Position numbers and translations under genes: made by a program. The notes under the pieces were generated by a model. That model was not told the origin of the DNA and did not search any database. It saw only the letters and a program-made list of their open reading frames with translations. 64,000 nt of DNA from Caproicibacter sp047777415. Lineage in GTDB: Bacteria; Bacillota; Clostridia; Oscillospirales; Acutalibacteraceae. The stretch lies in the NCBI GenBank assembly GCA_047777415.1, contig JBKEEO010000001.1:248001-312000 (forward strand), read 5' to 3'. Numbering within the stretch: the first letter of the stretch is position 1; each line of letters opens with the position of its first letter. Of this stretch, positions 24,260-32,074 are shown one piece after another.

Positions 24260-25258
24260 TTATGTAAAACGGCGAATAATAAGATTCGCTATTTTTTGTA
24301 ACGGAGCTTGCGTTACAACGGCACCCATTTTATAGGCCTCCATCGGCATGCCATACACCACACTGGTTTCCTGGTCTTGTCCAATGGTATAGGCTCCTGC
24401 CTGCCTCATGTGCAGCAAGCCTTTCGCACCGTCCTTTCCCATACCAGTCAAAATTACCCCGATTGCGTCCGGTCCGGCTGTTTTTGCCGCTGAATCGAAC
24501 AAAACATCAACGGACGGACAATGTCCATTCACGCGTTTGCCTTTGATGCAATTGACGTAATATCCATTCTTGTCTTTTTTAAGCACAAGATGCAGTCCTC
24601 CCGGCGCAATAAGGGCACTCCCGCGTTTTACCCGGTCTCCGTCCTTTGCTTCAGAAACATGGATTCCGGATAGACCGTTTAATCTATCCGCATAGAGTTT
24701 TGTAAAGCCCGACGGCATATGCTGAACAATAACAATACCCGGAAGATGATCGGGAAGGTGCTTGATAATTTCCGCGGTAGCGTCCGTTCCGCCGGTGGAT
24801 GCACCGATCACGATAATCTGCTGCGACGAACTTTCTGCAGATTGCTTTTGCGTTTTAGGACGACCGGCATCGGCCGGTGATGAAACCGCAGCAATTTTTA
24901 CTTTAACGCAAACTTCACTGCAAAACGCCTGCCAACTCTTCTCCTCGGAATGTTCCGGAAGCAAAACAAAATCAGCAGCGCCCTTCAACTGACAATTCGG
25001 GCCATTTTCGCTGTGATACATGACAACAACCGGAACACCGGCAGATTTTATCAGATCCTCTATACACCCTCCTTCCAACTGATCCCCGGCAAGTATCACA
25101 TCCGGTTGATATGTGTTCAGTGCGGAAACCGCTTCTGAAAAATTATGCACAATTTTGACTTCTTTAAATGCAGAATCGTGTGGCATTGCTTTGCTGAGTC
25201 TAGAGAGAAGTTCCAGCGAACGATCCACTATAAGTACTTTGATTTTCTGAAATGGCAT
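24260..25258 (-). CDS. cheB: chemotaxis protein-glutamate methylesterase CheB with degenerate receiver
   Basis: 332 residues. The C-terminal methylesterase domain (about 145-332) has the catalytic triad: Ser in VIGASTGGT, His in IVQHMPSGF and Asp in LTGMGKDGA, so it should remove methyl groups from receptors. The N-terminal 120 residues keep a receiver-like layout, but the acidic pair is VDRS instead of DDS. The phospho-Asp position in PDVILAGDQL is a Gly, with an Asp one residue later. The Lys of the usual KP motif is not seen (LLPEHS). Phosphorylation by CheA is therefore doubtful. It lies between cheR and an mcp in one run. Confidence 0.93.
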   Translation of the reverse strand: MPFQKIKVLIVDRSLELLSRLSKAMPHDSAFKEVKIVHNFSEAVSALNTYQPDVILAGDQLEGGCIEDLIKSAGVPVVVMYHSENGPNCQLKGAADFVLLPEHSEEKSWQAFCSEVCVKVKIAAVSSPADAGRPKTQKQSAESSSQQIIVIGASTGGTDATAEIIKHLPDHLPGIVIVQHMPSGFTKLYADRLNGLSGIHVSEAKDGDRVKRGSALIAPGGLHLVLKKDKNGYYVNCIKGKRVNGHCPSVDVLFDSAAKTAGPDAIGVILTGMGKDGAKGLLHMRQAGAYTIGQDQETSVVYGMPMEAYKMGAVVTQAPLQKIANLIIRRFT

Positions 25259-25264
25259 ACAGCC

Positions 25265-26083
25265 TTATCCTTTCTGATAAATGGAAGGTTCAATATAACG
25301 AAACGGGATGGTATCACGCTGAATGGTTTCTGAATGTCCTATCAGCAAATATCCCCCAGGTTTTAGACTGTTGTAAAATTTTTGTACGAGTCTGTTTTTT
25401 GTTTCTTGGTCAAAATATATCATGACATTTCTGCAGAATATCAGATCAAAAGGATTCTGAAACGGAAAAGAATCCATTAGATTGAGTTTTCGGAATATAA
25501 CTTCTTTTTTAATCTCGTCGCTCAACACATAGGTCTGTTCATCTTGCTTTTGAAAATACTTAACTTTCCAGGCCGCGGGAAGATTTTGCAAATTCTCCGG
25601 TGAATAAACCCCCATAAGAGCCTCCTGCAAAACTTTAGTGGAGATATCCGTTGCCAAAACGCGGTAATCCCAGTCGGTTGCAGGGCCAAACCAATCTTTC
25701 ATCACCATAACCGCTGTGTAAGCTTCTTCCCCTGTGGAACAGCCGGCACTCCAAATTCGAAGGCATTTATCACGGTTATTTTTCGTTAGATCAGGAAGCA
25801 TAACCTCTTTTAAAAATTCAAAATGGCGCGGCTCCCTCATAAAGTAGGTGTGGTTTGTAGTCAAGCGGTTGAGCATGATATTGAGTTCATCCGGGTTATT
25901 CCGGACTAAATTTAGATACTCTGTAAAGCTGGAAACATTTTTCTTGGAAAGAATGGAGAAAAGCCGAGCTTCAATTAAAAGACGTTTTTTTTCAAGATTA
26001 ATACCAAAGTTTGTCCGGACAAATTGGACAAATTCCTGAAATTCTTGGTCGGTCAAACGAATCATAGCAGTTTCTGTTGTCAT
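25265..26083 (-). CDS. cheR: chemotaxis protein methyltransferase CheR
   Basis: 272 residues from ATG 26083, one base after the cheA stop (TGATATG); in-frame ATGs at 26095 and 26113 would overlap cheA. The N-terminal CheR helical domain (LTDQEFQEFVQFVRTNFGIN) is followed by the S-adenosylmethionine-binding domain with RIWSAGCSTGEEAYTAVM, ATDIS and FDLIFCRNVMIYF. It ends in GGYLLIGHSETI. It methylates receptor glutamates with CheB as its counterpart, giving adaptation. It has no obvious ribosome site, so it is likely coupled to cheA translation. Confidence 0.95.
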   Translation of the reverse strand: MTTETAMIRLTDQEFQEFVQFVRTNFGINLEKKRLLIEARLFSILSKKNVSSFTEYLNLVRNNPDELNIMLNRLTTNHTYFMREPRHFEFLKEVMLPDLTKNNRDKCLRIWSAGCSTGEEAYTAVMVMKDWFGPATDWDYRVLATDISTKVLQEALMGVYSPENLQNLPAAWKVKYFQKQDEQTYVLSDEIKKEVIFRKLNLMDSFPFQNPFDLIFCRNVMIYFDQETKNRLVQKFYNSLKPGGYLLIGHSETIQRDTIPFRYIEPSIYQKG

Positions 26084-26084
26084 A

Positions 26085-28133
26085 TCAGCTTGCATTGTAA
26101 AGATTTTGAACATTCAGGATCAAACTGATGCTGCCGTCCCCAAGAATTGCGCAGCCGTCGATCCCTCTTTTCTTCACTTTGAATTGATTCAAATAGGCTG
26201 GAATAGGCTTTACAACAACCTGCTGTTCACCAAGAAGCGCATCTGCAAAGATGCAGTAGGAATTGTCGTTTGTACCAACCAAAATCATAATACCGCTGCT
26301 GATATCCTTGACCTGCGTTTCAAGATTGTAAACTTTATGGAGCCGAACAACCGGATAATATCTGCCACGAACCATAATAATTTCCCGCATTTCTGTGTCG
26401 TATATAATATTCTCATCCTTTGTCTTAAAAGATTGCAGAATATTCTTAATCGGAATGGTAAACGTGGTATCACCAACAGAAATCTTCATTCCGTTGACAA
26501 TGGCTAGGGTCAGAGGAATTTTAAAGACCACTTTGGTCCCTTTCCCTGGCGTACTTTCCACCATGACATCCCCGCCGATTTTCTCCACGTTCTCTTTCAC
26601 AACATCCATGCCGACTCCGCGTCCGGAATATTCCGTGACCACCTCATTGGTGGAAAATCCAGGCATTAAAATAAACTGATTTACCTCGTGATCCGTGTAT
26701 TCATCAGCAGGTTTCGTCAAAAGGCCCTTCTTCTGCGCCTTATCAAGAACTGCCTGCCGATCAATGCCGGCACCATCATCGGAGACGGTAATCAAAATCT
26801 CGCCCCCGGTATTTTGCGCAGAAAGCGTAATAGTTCCCTTTGGGGGTTTAGAGGTTTTTGCGCGCTCCTCCTTGGGTTCAATTCCGTGGTCCATCGCATT
26901 GCGGACAAGATGCATAATCGGGTCACTAATACTGTCCACGATGGTTTTGTCCACCTCTGTTTCCGCTCCTATGAGGACCAGCTGCACATCCTTGTCAAGT
27001 TTTTTGCTCATATCCCGAACAATTCGATTCATTTTCTGAAACACGGTGGAAACGGGCACCATCCGTATTGACATAACAATTTCCTGCAGCTCATCCGTCA
27101 GTTTGCGCAGCTGCCGTGACGCTTTGGCAAAATTGTTATCCAGTCCGGCCTGCTGGAACACCGGATTTGAAGTGACCATCGACTCCGTAATAACAATTTC
27201 ACCCATTAAATCCATGAGACTGTCAAGTTTCGAAAGGTTGACATTAATCAAATTTTGTTTTACCGGTGTATGAGACTGTGCTGTTGTTTTAGTTTTAGCC
27301 TGTGTGTCCCCTGTTTTTTCCTTTTTGGTTTTCTTTGTTTGTTCTTCGGTCACACCGTCCAACACGGAATATGTCTTGGTGTAAGTAAATGCCTCAACAA
27401 CCGAAACTGCTTGCTCGCGCGCCTTCTCGTTGCGAAAGAAAAGATAAAATCCGTCTTTTTGAATCTTAGCGGCCGTTTCTTGGTCGGTTTCAATTTCACG
27501 GGGAATGTAATCAAATTCCGCACCCAAATCCTGCAGATTGTGCACCAACATAAAGGCACGCAAATTTTCCATTTGAGATTCTTCGTCAAAAACAACGCGG
27601 ATAGCAAACGGAAATCCCTTCTCGGATTCTTTCTGAAGCATCGCAGCCTCTTGTCCGGTGACTGCAGGCACAACTTTTTGCGCTTCGGTTTTTACCGGGG
27701 CGGTCTCAGCTTCATCCACTGCATCCGCTTTATTGGAAATCTTTTTGAGAAAATCATTAATTTCCCGCTCTAATGTGCCGATATCTGTTGTAAGGGATTC
27801 CCCATTTTGAACCTTTTGTACCTCCTCCTTCAAAAAATCTCCGGAGCGGAACATAAGGTCAAACAGATCATCCAGATCTTTCTCATCAATTCCATTTTCC
27901 CGGACAAATGCAAAAAGATCTTCCATCTTATGGGAGATGACCGCCAGACTATCAAATTGCATCATAGCGGAGGAACCCTTAATGGTGTGCATGATTCGGA
28001 AAATCTCATTGATATTGTCCTGACTCAGTTGTTTGTTCTGTTCGCTTTCAATTAAGATATCATCCAAATGCTCCAGCAAATCATTTGTTTCAAATAAATA
28101 AACATCCAGCATGGATTCATTGCCGTTGTCCAT
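26085..28133 (-). CDS. cheA: chemotaxis histidine kinase CheA
   Basis: 682 residues from ATG 28133 (GGGAG upstream; ATG 28151 is the alternative but overlaps that site). Domain order is P1 with phospho-His in RIMHTIKGSSAM (about residue 49), a P2-like domain at about 175-245, dimerisation P3 starting at KLDSLMDLMGEIVI, P4 ATPase with HLVRNAMDHGIE, VSDDGAGID and GRGVGMDVV, and a C-terminal CheW-like P5. It phosphorylates CheY (47600). It is the first gene of the cheA-cheR-cheB-mcp run, apart from the main flagellar operon, and is preceded by a sigma-D-like site. Confidence 0.96.
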   Translation of the reverse strand: MDNGNESMLDVYLFETNDLLEHLDDILIESEQNKQLSQDNINEIFRIMHTIKGSSAMMQFDSLAVISHKMEDLFAFVRENGIDEKDLDDLFDLMFRSGDFLKEEVQKVQNGESLTTDIGTLEREINDFLKKISNKADAVDEAETAPVKTEAQKVVPAVTGQEAAMLQKESEKGFPFAIRVVFDEESQMENLRAFMLVHNLQDLGAEFDYIPREIETDQETAAKIQKDGFYLFFRNEKAREQAVSVVEAFTYTKTYSVLDGVTEEQTKKTKKEKTGDTQAKTKTTAQSHTPVKQNLINVNLSKLDSLMDLMGEIVITESMVTSNPVFQQAGLDNNFAKASRQLRKLTDELQEIVMSIRMVPVSTVFQKMNRIVRDMSKKLDKDVQLVLIGAETEVDKTIVDSISDPIMHLVRNAMDHGIEPKEERAKTSKPPKGTITLSAQNTGGEILITVSDDGAGIDRQAVLDKAQKKGLLTKPADEYTDHEVNQFILMPGFSTNEVVTEYSGRGVGMDVVKENVEKIGGDVMVESTPGKGTKVVFKIPLTLAIVNGMKISVGDTTFTIPIKNILQSFKTKDENIIYDTEMREIIMVRGRYYPVVRLHKVYNLETQVKDISSGIMILVGTNDNSYCIFADALLGEQQVVVKPIPAYLNQFKVKKRGIDGCAILGDGSISLILNVQNLYNAS

Positions 28134-28181
28134 ATTTTGTTTCTCTCCCATCCCACTTAGTGAAAACCTGAGAATTGATGA

Positions 28182-28206
28182 AAACAGGTTCTTCTTTGAC
28201 CTGTTT
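28182..28206. promoter_or_regulatory. inverted repeat in the cheA leader
   Basis: AAACAGGT (28182-28189) and ACCTGTTT (28199-28206) with a 9-nt loop, lying between the proposed cheA promoter and its start. It could be an operator or an RNA hairpin. Confidence 0.4.
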
Positions 28207-28217
28207 CTTATTAAAAT

Positions 28218-28244
28218 ATATCGACCATTTTACAATAAAATTAA
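28218..28244 (-). promoter_or_regulatory. sigma-D-like promoter of cheA-cheR-cheB-mcp
   Basis: On the minus strand TTAA (28241-28244), 15-bp spacer, GTCGATAT (28218-28225), against the consensus TAAA-N15-GCCGATAA. The spacing is exact, with one mismatch in the -35 and two in the -10. Confidence 0.5.
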
Positions 28245-28279
28245 CAATTTTCTTCTTATTTTATGAAAGAGGTGCTTTT

Positions 28280-29698
28280 ATGCCGGAAAACCTGCGCATT
28301 ACCACCCCTGTTCCCAACAGTGACGGTGTTATAAAACCAAATCCATCCGCCCAAACTCCACTGGTTGAGCCCATGGATCCGGCTAGGGTAAACCGGCCCA
28401 ACACACAGGATCAAAACGCGAATTCCTCATCTCTGAATCTACTGCTAAGCAGGGATTCCGTCTTTGGAAAATTCATACAGCAGATTAGGCAAACGCCTTT
28501 GCTTACCGAAACGCTGGAAAAAATACTGTTTAGTACCATTCGCCAGCTGAAAGCCAACCCCGATTCGTTCTCTGAAGATAGCGCACTGCGCGAACTGGTA
28601 TCCGTGCTTTACAAGGAGCAAGGCGAACTTGTCGACGACCTGATGTTGCAAGAGAAAAACAGCACCCTCTTTTCCGGGCCGCTGTTTGAACATCTAAACC
28701 GTGTTTCAGAACAAGCCGGCGATCTTCAGCTTGACCTACGGATAGCTTCATTCTTAAAGGCTTTCGACGGTTTTTCTTCTGTCAAAGAAACAACCAAATC
28801 CATTCTTTCAAATCTCGACAATATTGGGAAGAATATTCCCTCAAACGATGCGCGTCAGCTTGCTCTTCTCTGCGAAAAACTCAATACAGAAGATCCCGCC
28901 GGAAACATCAGCCACAACTTGAATGTTTTGAAAAATGAAATAATTCCATTTCTTTCGGCATATGTTTCAAAGAGCAGTGATTACGGGAAAATGAGAGAAA
29001 CCATTTCTCTTTTACTGCAAAATATCTCAATTTTGAATATCAGCACACGGGATAACTTAGAGGCAAAGTTTCTGGATTTGGTTCGTTACTGTGAGCGTCA
29101 TACCACAGAGCCACAGCTAAATTTGATGCGCTCTTTTTTTGAAGATGCGGTGAAAAACAACAGCGAAAAAGAACAAAGCAATATTCTCCATTCCCTGCTT
29201 CATCTGCTCTCCAAAGCAAGCAGCGGAGAAGCGTCCGAAGCGGATAGGACAATGTATGGAGATATCTGCCGTTCCCTGCTTCTGGACAACAGCGTCTATA
29301 TGCCGTTTACCCATCTTGTCCTTCCCGCAGTGCTGCAAGGTAAATTTTTGTTTTCGCAAATTTGGATCGAAAAAAAAGATGACAAGGAAGAAAGCAGCAT
29401 ACGCCCAACGGCAGCAGAGTCGCCGACTCGGCTGTATTTAACCTTTGATATTCAGGACTTGGGATATTTTGAAGCACGTATCGAATTAACGGGCAAAAAA
29501 ATAGACCTCTCCCTTTCCTGCCCTGAAAAACTTCTTGGACAAAGCAGAGCAATCACAGCTTCGCTGGCGCAGATTCTTACGAAAAACGGATTGTCATTTG
29601 GCGATATTCGCCTATCCCGCTGCGAAAAGCCAACAATTCCGGACCTGATTGTTCAAAAAATAATGGAGAGGAGGCAGGCTGTCAATGTCTCCGTTTAA
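28280..29698 (+). CDS. FliK C-terminal-like protein (YlqG-type)
   Basis: 472 residues from ATG 28280 (AGAGGTG 5 nt upstream; the longer in-frame extension lies in the intergenic region). The first about 60 residues are polar and disordered, and the middle is helical. The last 110 residues (LYLTFDIQDLGYFEARIELT, then LSCPEKLLGQSRAITASLAQ) look like the conserved C-terminal domain of FliK-type hook-length proteins. The next gene, overlapping by 14 nt, encodes a stand-alone FlhB C-terminal domain, the partner of FliK in the export specificity switch. This mirrors the ylqG-ylqH pair of Bacillus. A classical fliK is at 54162. Role unproven. Confidence 0.65.
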   Translation: MPENLRITTPVPNSDGVIKPNPSAQTPLVEPMDPARVNRPNTQDQNANSSSLNLLLSRDSVFGKFIQQIRQTPLLTETLEKILFSTIRQLKANPDSFSEDSALRELVSVLYKEQGELVDDLMLQEKNSTLFSGPLFEHLNRVSEQAGDLQLDLRIASFLKAFDGFSSVKETTKSILSNLDNIGKNIPSNDARQLALLCEKLNTEDPAGNISHNLNVLKNEIIPFLSAYVSKSSDYGKMRETISLLLQNISILNISTRDNLEAKFLDLVRYCERHTTEPQLNLMRSFFEDAVKNNSEKEQSNILHSLLHLLSKASSGEASEADRTMYGDICRSLLLDNSVYMPFTHLVLPAVLQGKFLFSQIWIEKKDDKEESSIRPTAAESPTRLYLTFDIQDLGYFEARIELTGKKIDLSLSCPEKLLGQSRAITASLAQILTKNGLSFGDIRLSRCEKPTIPDLIVQKIMERRQAVNVSV

Positions 29699-30017
29699 AA
29701 AACTGCAAAAAGCTGCTGCGCTGAAATACAATCAATCATCGGACAGTGCTCCCATCGTTGTAGCATCCGGTATGGGGAGTACTGCTCGGGAGATTGTCAA
29801 CCTCGCGGAACAAAACGGTGTTCCCGTTTTTCGCGACGACTCCCTTGCTACTCTGCTTTCCAAAATGAATGCCGGAACCCAAATTCCTCCCGAACTGTAC
29901 CAAGCAATTGTAGACATTTATGTTTACTTTCTTGGATTTCATGTGGATGCCAACGGCAACGTTACACGCAAAGATATAAATGAGGAAAACAAACAGAAAA
30001 AAGAAAATGAAGAATAA
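29685..30017 (+). CDS. stand-alone FlhB C-terminal-domain protein (YlqH/FhlB-type)
   Basis: 110 residues. APIVVASGMGSTAREIVNLA, NGVPVFRDDSLATLLSKM and IPPELYQAIVDIYVYFLGFH follow the C-terminal cytoplasmic domain of FlhB, beginning just after the position of the autocleavage site. The NPTH motif itself is absent and there are no membrane segments. It corresponds to the FlhB fragment left after cleavage, made as a separate protein. The start overlaps the FliK-like gene by 14 nt, indicating coupling. Such proteins can replace part of FlhB function in some bacteria; here a full flhB with NPTH also exists (44261). Confidence 0.82.
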   Translation: MSPFKKLQKAAALKYNQSSDSAPIVVASGMGSTAREIVNLAEQNGVPVFRDDSLATLLSKMNAGTQIPPELYQAIVDIYVYFLGFHVDANGNVTRKDINEENKQKKENEE

Positions 30018-30043
30018 AAATTTAGAACTTTTGGATTTCTCCT

Positions 30044-30070
30044 AACATTTGAATTTGAGCAGCCGATATA
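30044..30070 (+). promoter_or_regulatory. sigma-D-like promoter of the cheW-pilZ-cheW-mcp run
   Basis: TAAC (30044-30047), 15-bp spacer, GCCGATAT (30063-30070); one mismatch in each box against the sigma-D consensus, 70 bp before cheW. Confidence 0.7.
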
Positions 30071-30139
30071 GTATATTGGAAGTATATTTATAGGGCAGCT
30101 TTCAGCATATCTAAGCAGAAATACAAAAGGTGAGTGCAC

Positions 30140-30676
30140 ATGAAAAAAGTCAAAAAGAACGCAAAAGGTACTTTTTCAATTGTGGAAAACGCACCTGCGG
30201 AAAAATATTTGACATTTTATATTGACAAGCAACTTTATGCCCTGCCAACCAAGGAAGTTGTGGAAATTATACGGCTGCAGCCCATTACCCTAATCCCGAA
30301 TCTTCCGGATTACGTAAAAGGTGTAATCAACCTACGCGGAAAGATTGTCCCTCTCATTGATATGAGATTAAAATTTTCCAAGGAACCTGTTCCGTATGAC
30401 AACTTAACGAGTGTTGTAATTGTGAACAACAGCGATATGACAGCGGGGTTGATTGTCGATTCCGTCAAGGACGTGCGTGATATTGCCAAAAGTCAGATTT
30501 TTGATTCTCCAAAATACAAAAACAATACAGGGGATCGGTATGTTTGCGCCATTGCGTCACTGGAAAAGGAATCGGCAATGGTGCTTGACATTGCGCACGT
30601 TCTTTCAGAAAACAATCCCAAATCTTCATCGGAACACACATCCCCAAGTCAAATGCTGCAAACCGTAGCTGAATGA
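30140..30676 (+). CDS. cheW: chemotaxis coupling protein CheW (first copy)
   Basis: 178 residues from ATG 30140 (AAAGGTG upstream; a GTG 6 nt earlier is too close to that site). The CheW fold spans about 22-160: KYLTFYIDKQLYALPTKEVV, then YVKGVINLRGKIVPLIDMRL (the receptor/kinase-binding signature) and AGLIVDSVKDVRDI. A short basic N-terminus and a Ser-rich tail flank it. It joins receptors to CheA in the polar array. A second CheW is encoded at 31461 with a PilZ gene between them, and an mcp follows. Confidence 0.95.
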   Translation: MKKVKKNAKGTFSIVENAPAEKYLTFYIDKQLYALPTKEVVEIIRLQPITLIPNLPDYVKGVINLRGKIVPLIDMRLKFSKEPVPYDNLTSVVIVNNSDMTAGLIVDSVKDVRDIAKSQIFDSPKYKNNTGDRYVCAIASLEKESAMVLDIAHVLSENNPKSSSEHTSPSQMLQTVAE

Positions 30677-30744
30677 TATCAAAATCAAGAAATTAAAAAA
30701 AACTCTGCAAATGCAAGGGCTAAAGTTGGGAGGATTATCATTGC

Positions 30745-31395
30745 ATGCTTGCAGTACCTAGTAATTATGTCGGTTCGGTTTGCGAAGTCAAGTCCATGGA
30801 CAACAAACTGATTTTGACCGGTTATCTTGGCAAAATAGGGCCGGAAGAAATTCAGATTTCGCGCAAATTCGACCCGCTGCCGATTATTCATTGCAATACA
30901 ACCGTCAAAGTCAGCATATATAACACATCACTTGGTTTTCGCATTCTGGTTGGAAAAGTCTATCTTTCCACACAAGAATTCATTAAAATTGCGGATATTC
31001 AATCCGAAGTGGAATATGAAAAGAGGAATTTTTTCCGCGTAAAAGTAGAAATAAAAACAGAGGCATATCAAGAAGATGAGAACGGTCACCCGGTTAGGAG
31101 CGAACCTCCTATTCCAGTTTTCATAAAAGATTTAAGCTTAAGTGGTCTGTTCTTCACAACACCCAGAAAGATGAAGATAGGTGACCAAGTATCGATTCGG
31201 CTGGATCTTTATAATACCCGCATGTATTTAAGATGCAAGATTGTTCGCCAGATTGTAAGTGAATTTGGTCCGGAAAACGGCTATGGGTGCGAATTTCTTG
31301 ACAACACCGGGTACAATACGGATCTTTTGTGCAAATATCTCTTTGACTGCCAGCGAGAAGAAATTCGTAAGATAAAAGAGCAAACGTTAATTTAA
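30745..31395 (+). CDS. YcgR-like PilZ-domain c-di-GMP receptor
   Basis: 216 residues. The N-terminal 90 residues form a YcgR-N-like beta domain. The PilZ domain (about 95-205) carries both ligand motifs: RNFFR (RxxxR, about 92-96) and DLSLSGLFF (the D/NxSxxG motif). c-di-GMP binding is therefore expected. Proteins of this type (YcgR, DgrA/YpfA) bind MotA or the switch when c-di-GMP is high and slow the flagellum. It is placed between two cheW genes and probably transcribed from the sigma-D site at 30044, which fits a late motility-brake role. Confidence 0.9.
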   Translation: MLAVPSNYVGSVCEVKSMDNKLILTGYLGKIGPEEIQISRKFDPLPIIHCNTTVKVSIYNTSLGFRILVGKVYLSTQEFIKIADIQSEVEYEKRNFFRVKVEIKTEAYQEDENGHPVRSEPPIPVFIKDLSLSGLFFTTPRKMKIGDQVSIRLDLYNTRMYLRCKIVRQIVSEFGPENGYGCEFLDNTGYNTDLLCKYLFDCQREEIRKIKEQTLI

Positions 31396-31460
31396 ACTGT
31401 CAAATTAAAATTTTCCATTTTTTAAAGGGGAACAACTATTTACTCTACGAGGTGAGTTAC

Positions 31461-32048
31461 ATGCAAAACACTTTGGCGGAAGATGAAAATGCTCAAGTGC
31501 CTGGTCAGGATGCTTCCGCGAGCAAATATCTGACTTTCTGGACGGACAGGGAACTGTTTGGTATTCCCATTTCCGATGTGGTACAAATCATCAGCATGCA
31601 GGAAATCACGCCGCTTCCCGATTTCCCCGACTATTTAAAGGGTGTTATTAATTTGCGGGGAAATATCATACCGGTTATAGATATTCGGATTCGGTTTGGC
31701 AAACCTGAAGCAGAATACAATGAAAATACATGCATTATTGTCACAAGCATTGAGGATTCCTATATAGGTTTTATTGTCGATTCCGTGGACGAGGTTACGG
31801 ATTTGGACGAGGACAGCATTTCTCCTGCACCAAAAGTGTCAAAAAACATTACCAACCGCTATTTATCGGGTATCGGGCAAATTGACAACCAAGTGGTTCT
31901 TTTGCTGGATGTTACAAAGATTCTTGCGGAAAATGAATGGACTCAGTTGCAAGAAGCCGCATCGCAAAATCAAGACCCATCTGAAACGGACAAGCCTCAG
32001 GAGAAGCCGGAAAACACTGTTGTGGAATTAAAAACGCCGCAGAAATAA
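31461..32048 (+). CDS. cheW: chemotaxis coupling protein CheW (second copy)
   Basis: 195 residues from ATG 31461 (GAGGTGA upstream). The CheW fold at about 22-155 shows KYLTFWTDRELFGIPISDVV, YLKGVINLRGNIIPVIDIRI and GFIVDSVDEVTDL. The C-terminal 40 residues are Gln/Glu/Pro-rich and likely unstructured. It is similar in core to the CheW at 30140 but differs in both tails, so the two may serve different receptors; the mcp 26 bp downstream is the obvious partner for this one, by position only. Confidence 0.94.
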   Translation: MQNTLAEDENAQVPGQDASASKYLTFWTDRELFGIPISDVVQIISMQEITPLPDFPDYLKGVINLRGNIIPVIDIRIRFGKPEAEYNENTCIIVTSIEDSYIGFIVDSVDEVTDLDEDSISPAPKVSKNITNRYLSGIGQIDNQVVLLLDVTKILAENEWTQLQEAASQNQDPSETDKPQEKPENTVVELKTPQK

Positions 32049-32074
32049 CAAGGAGCAAAGGGGAGTAATCGTTT

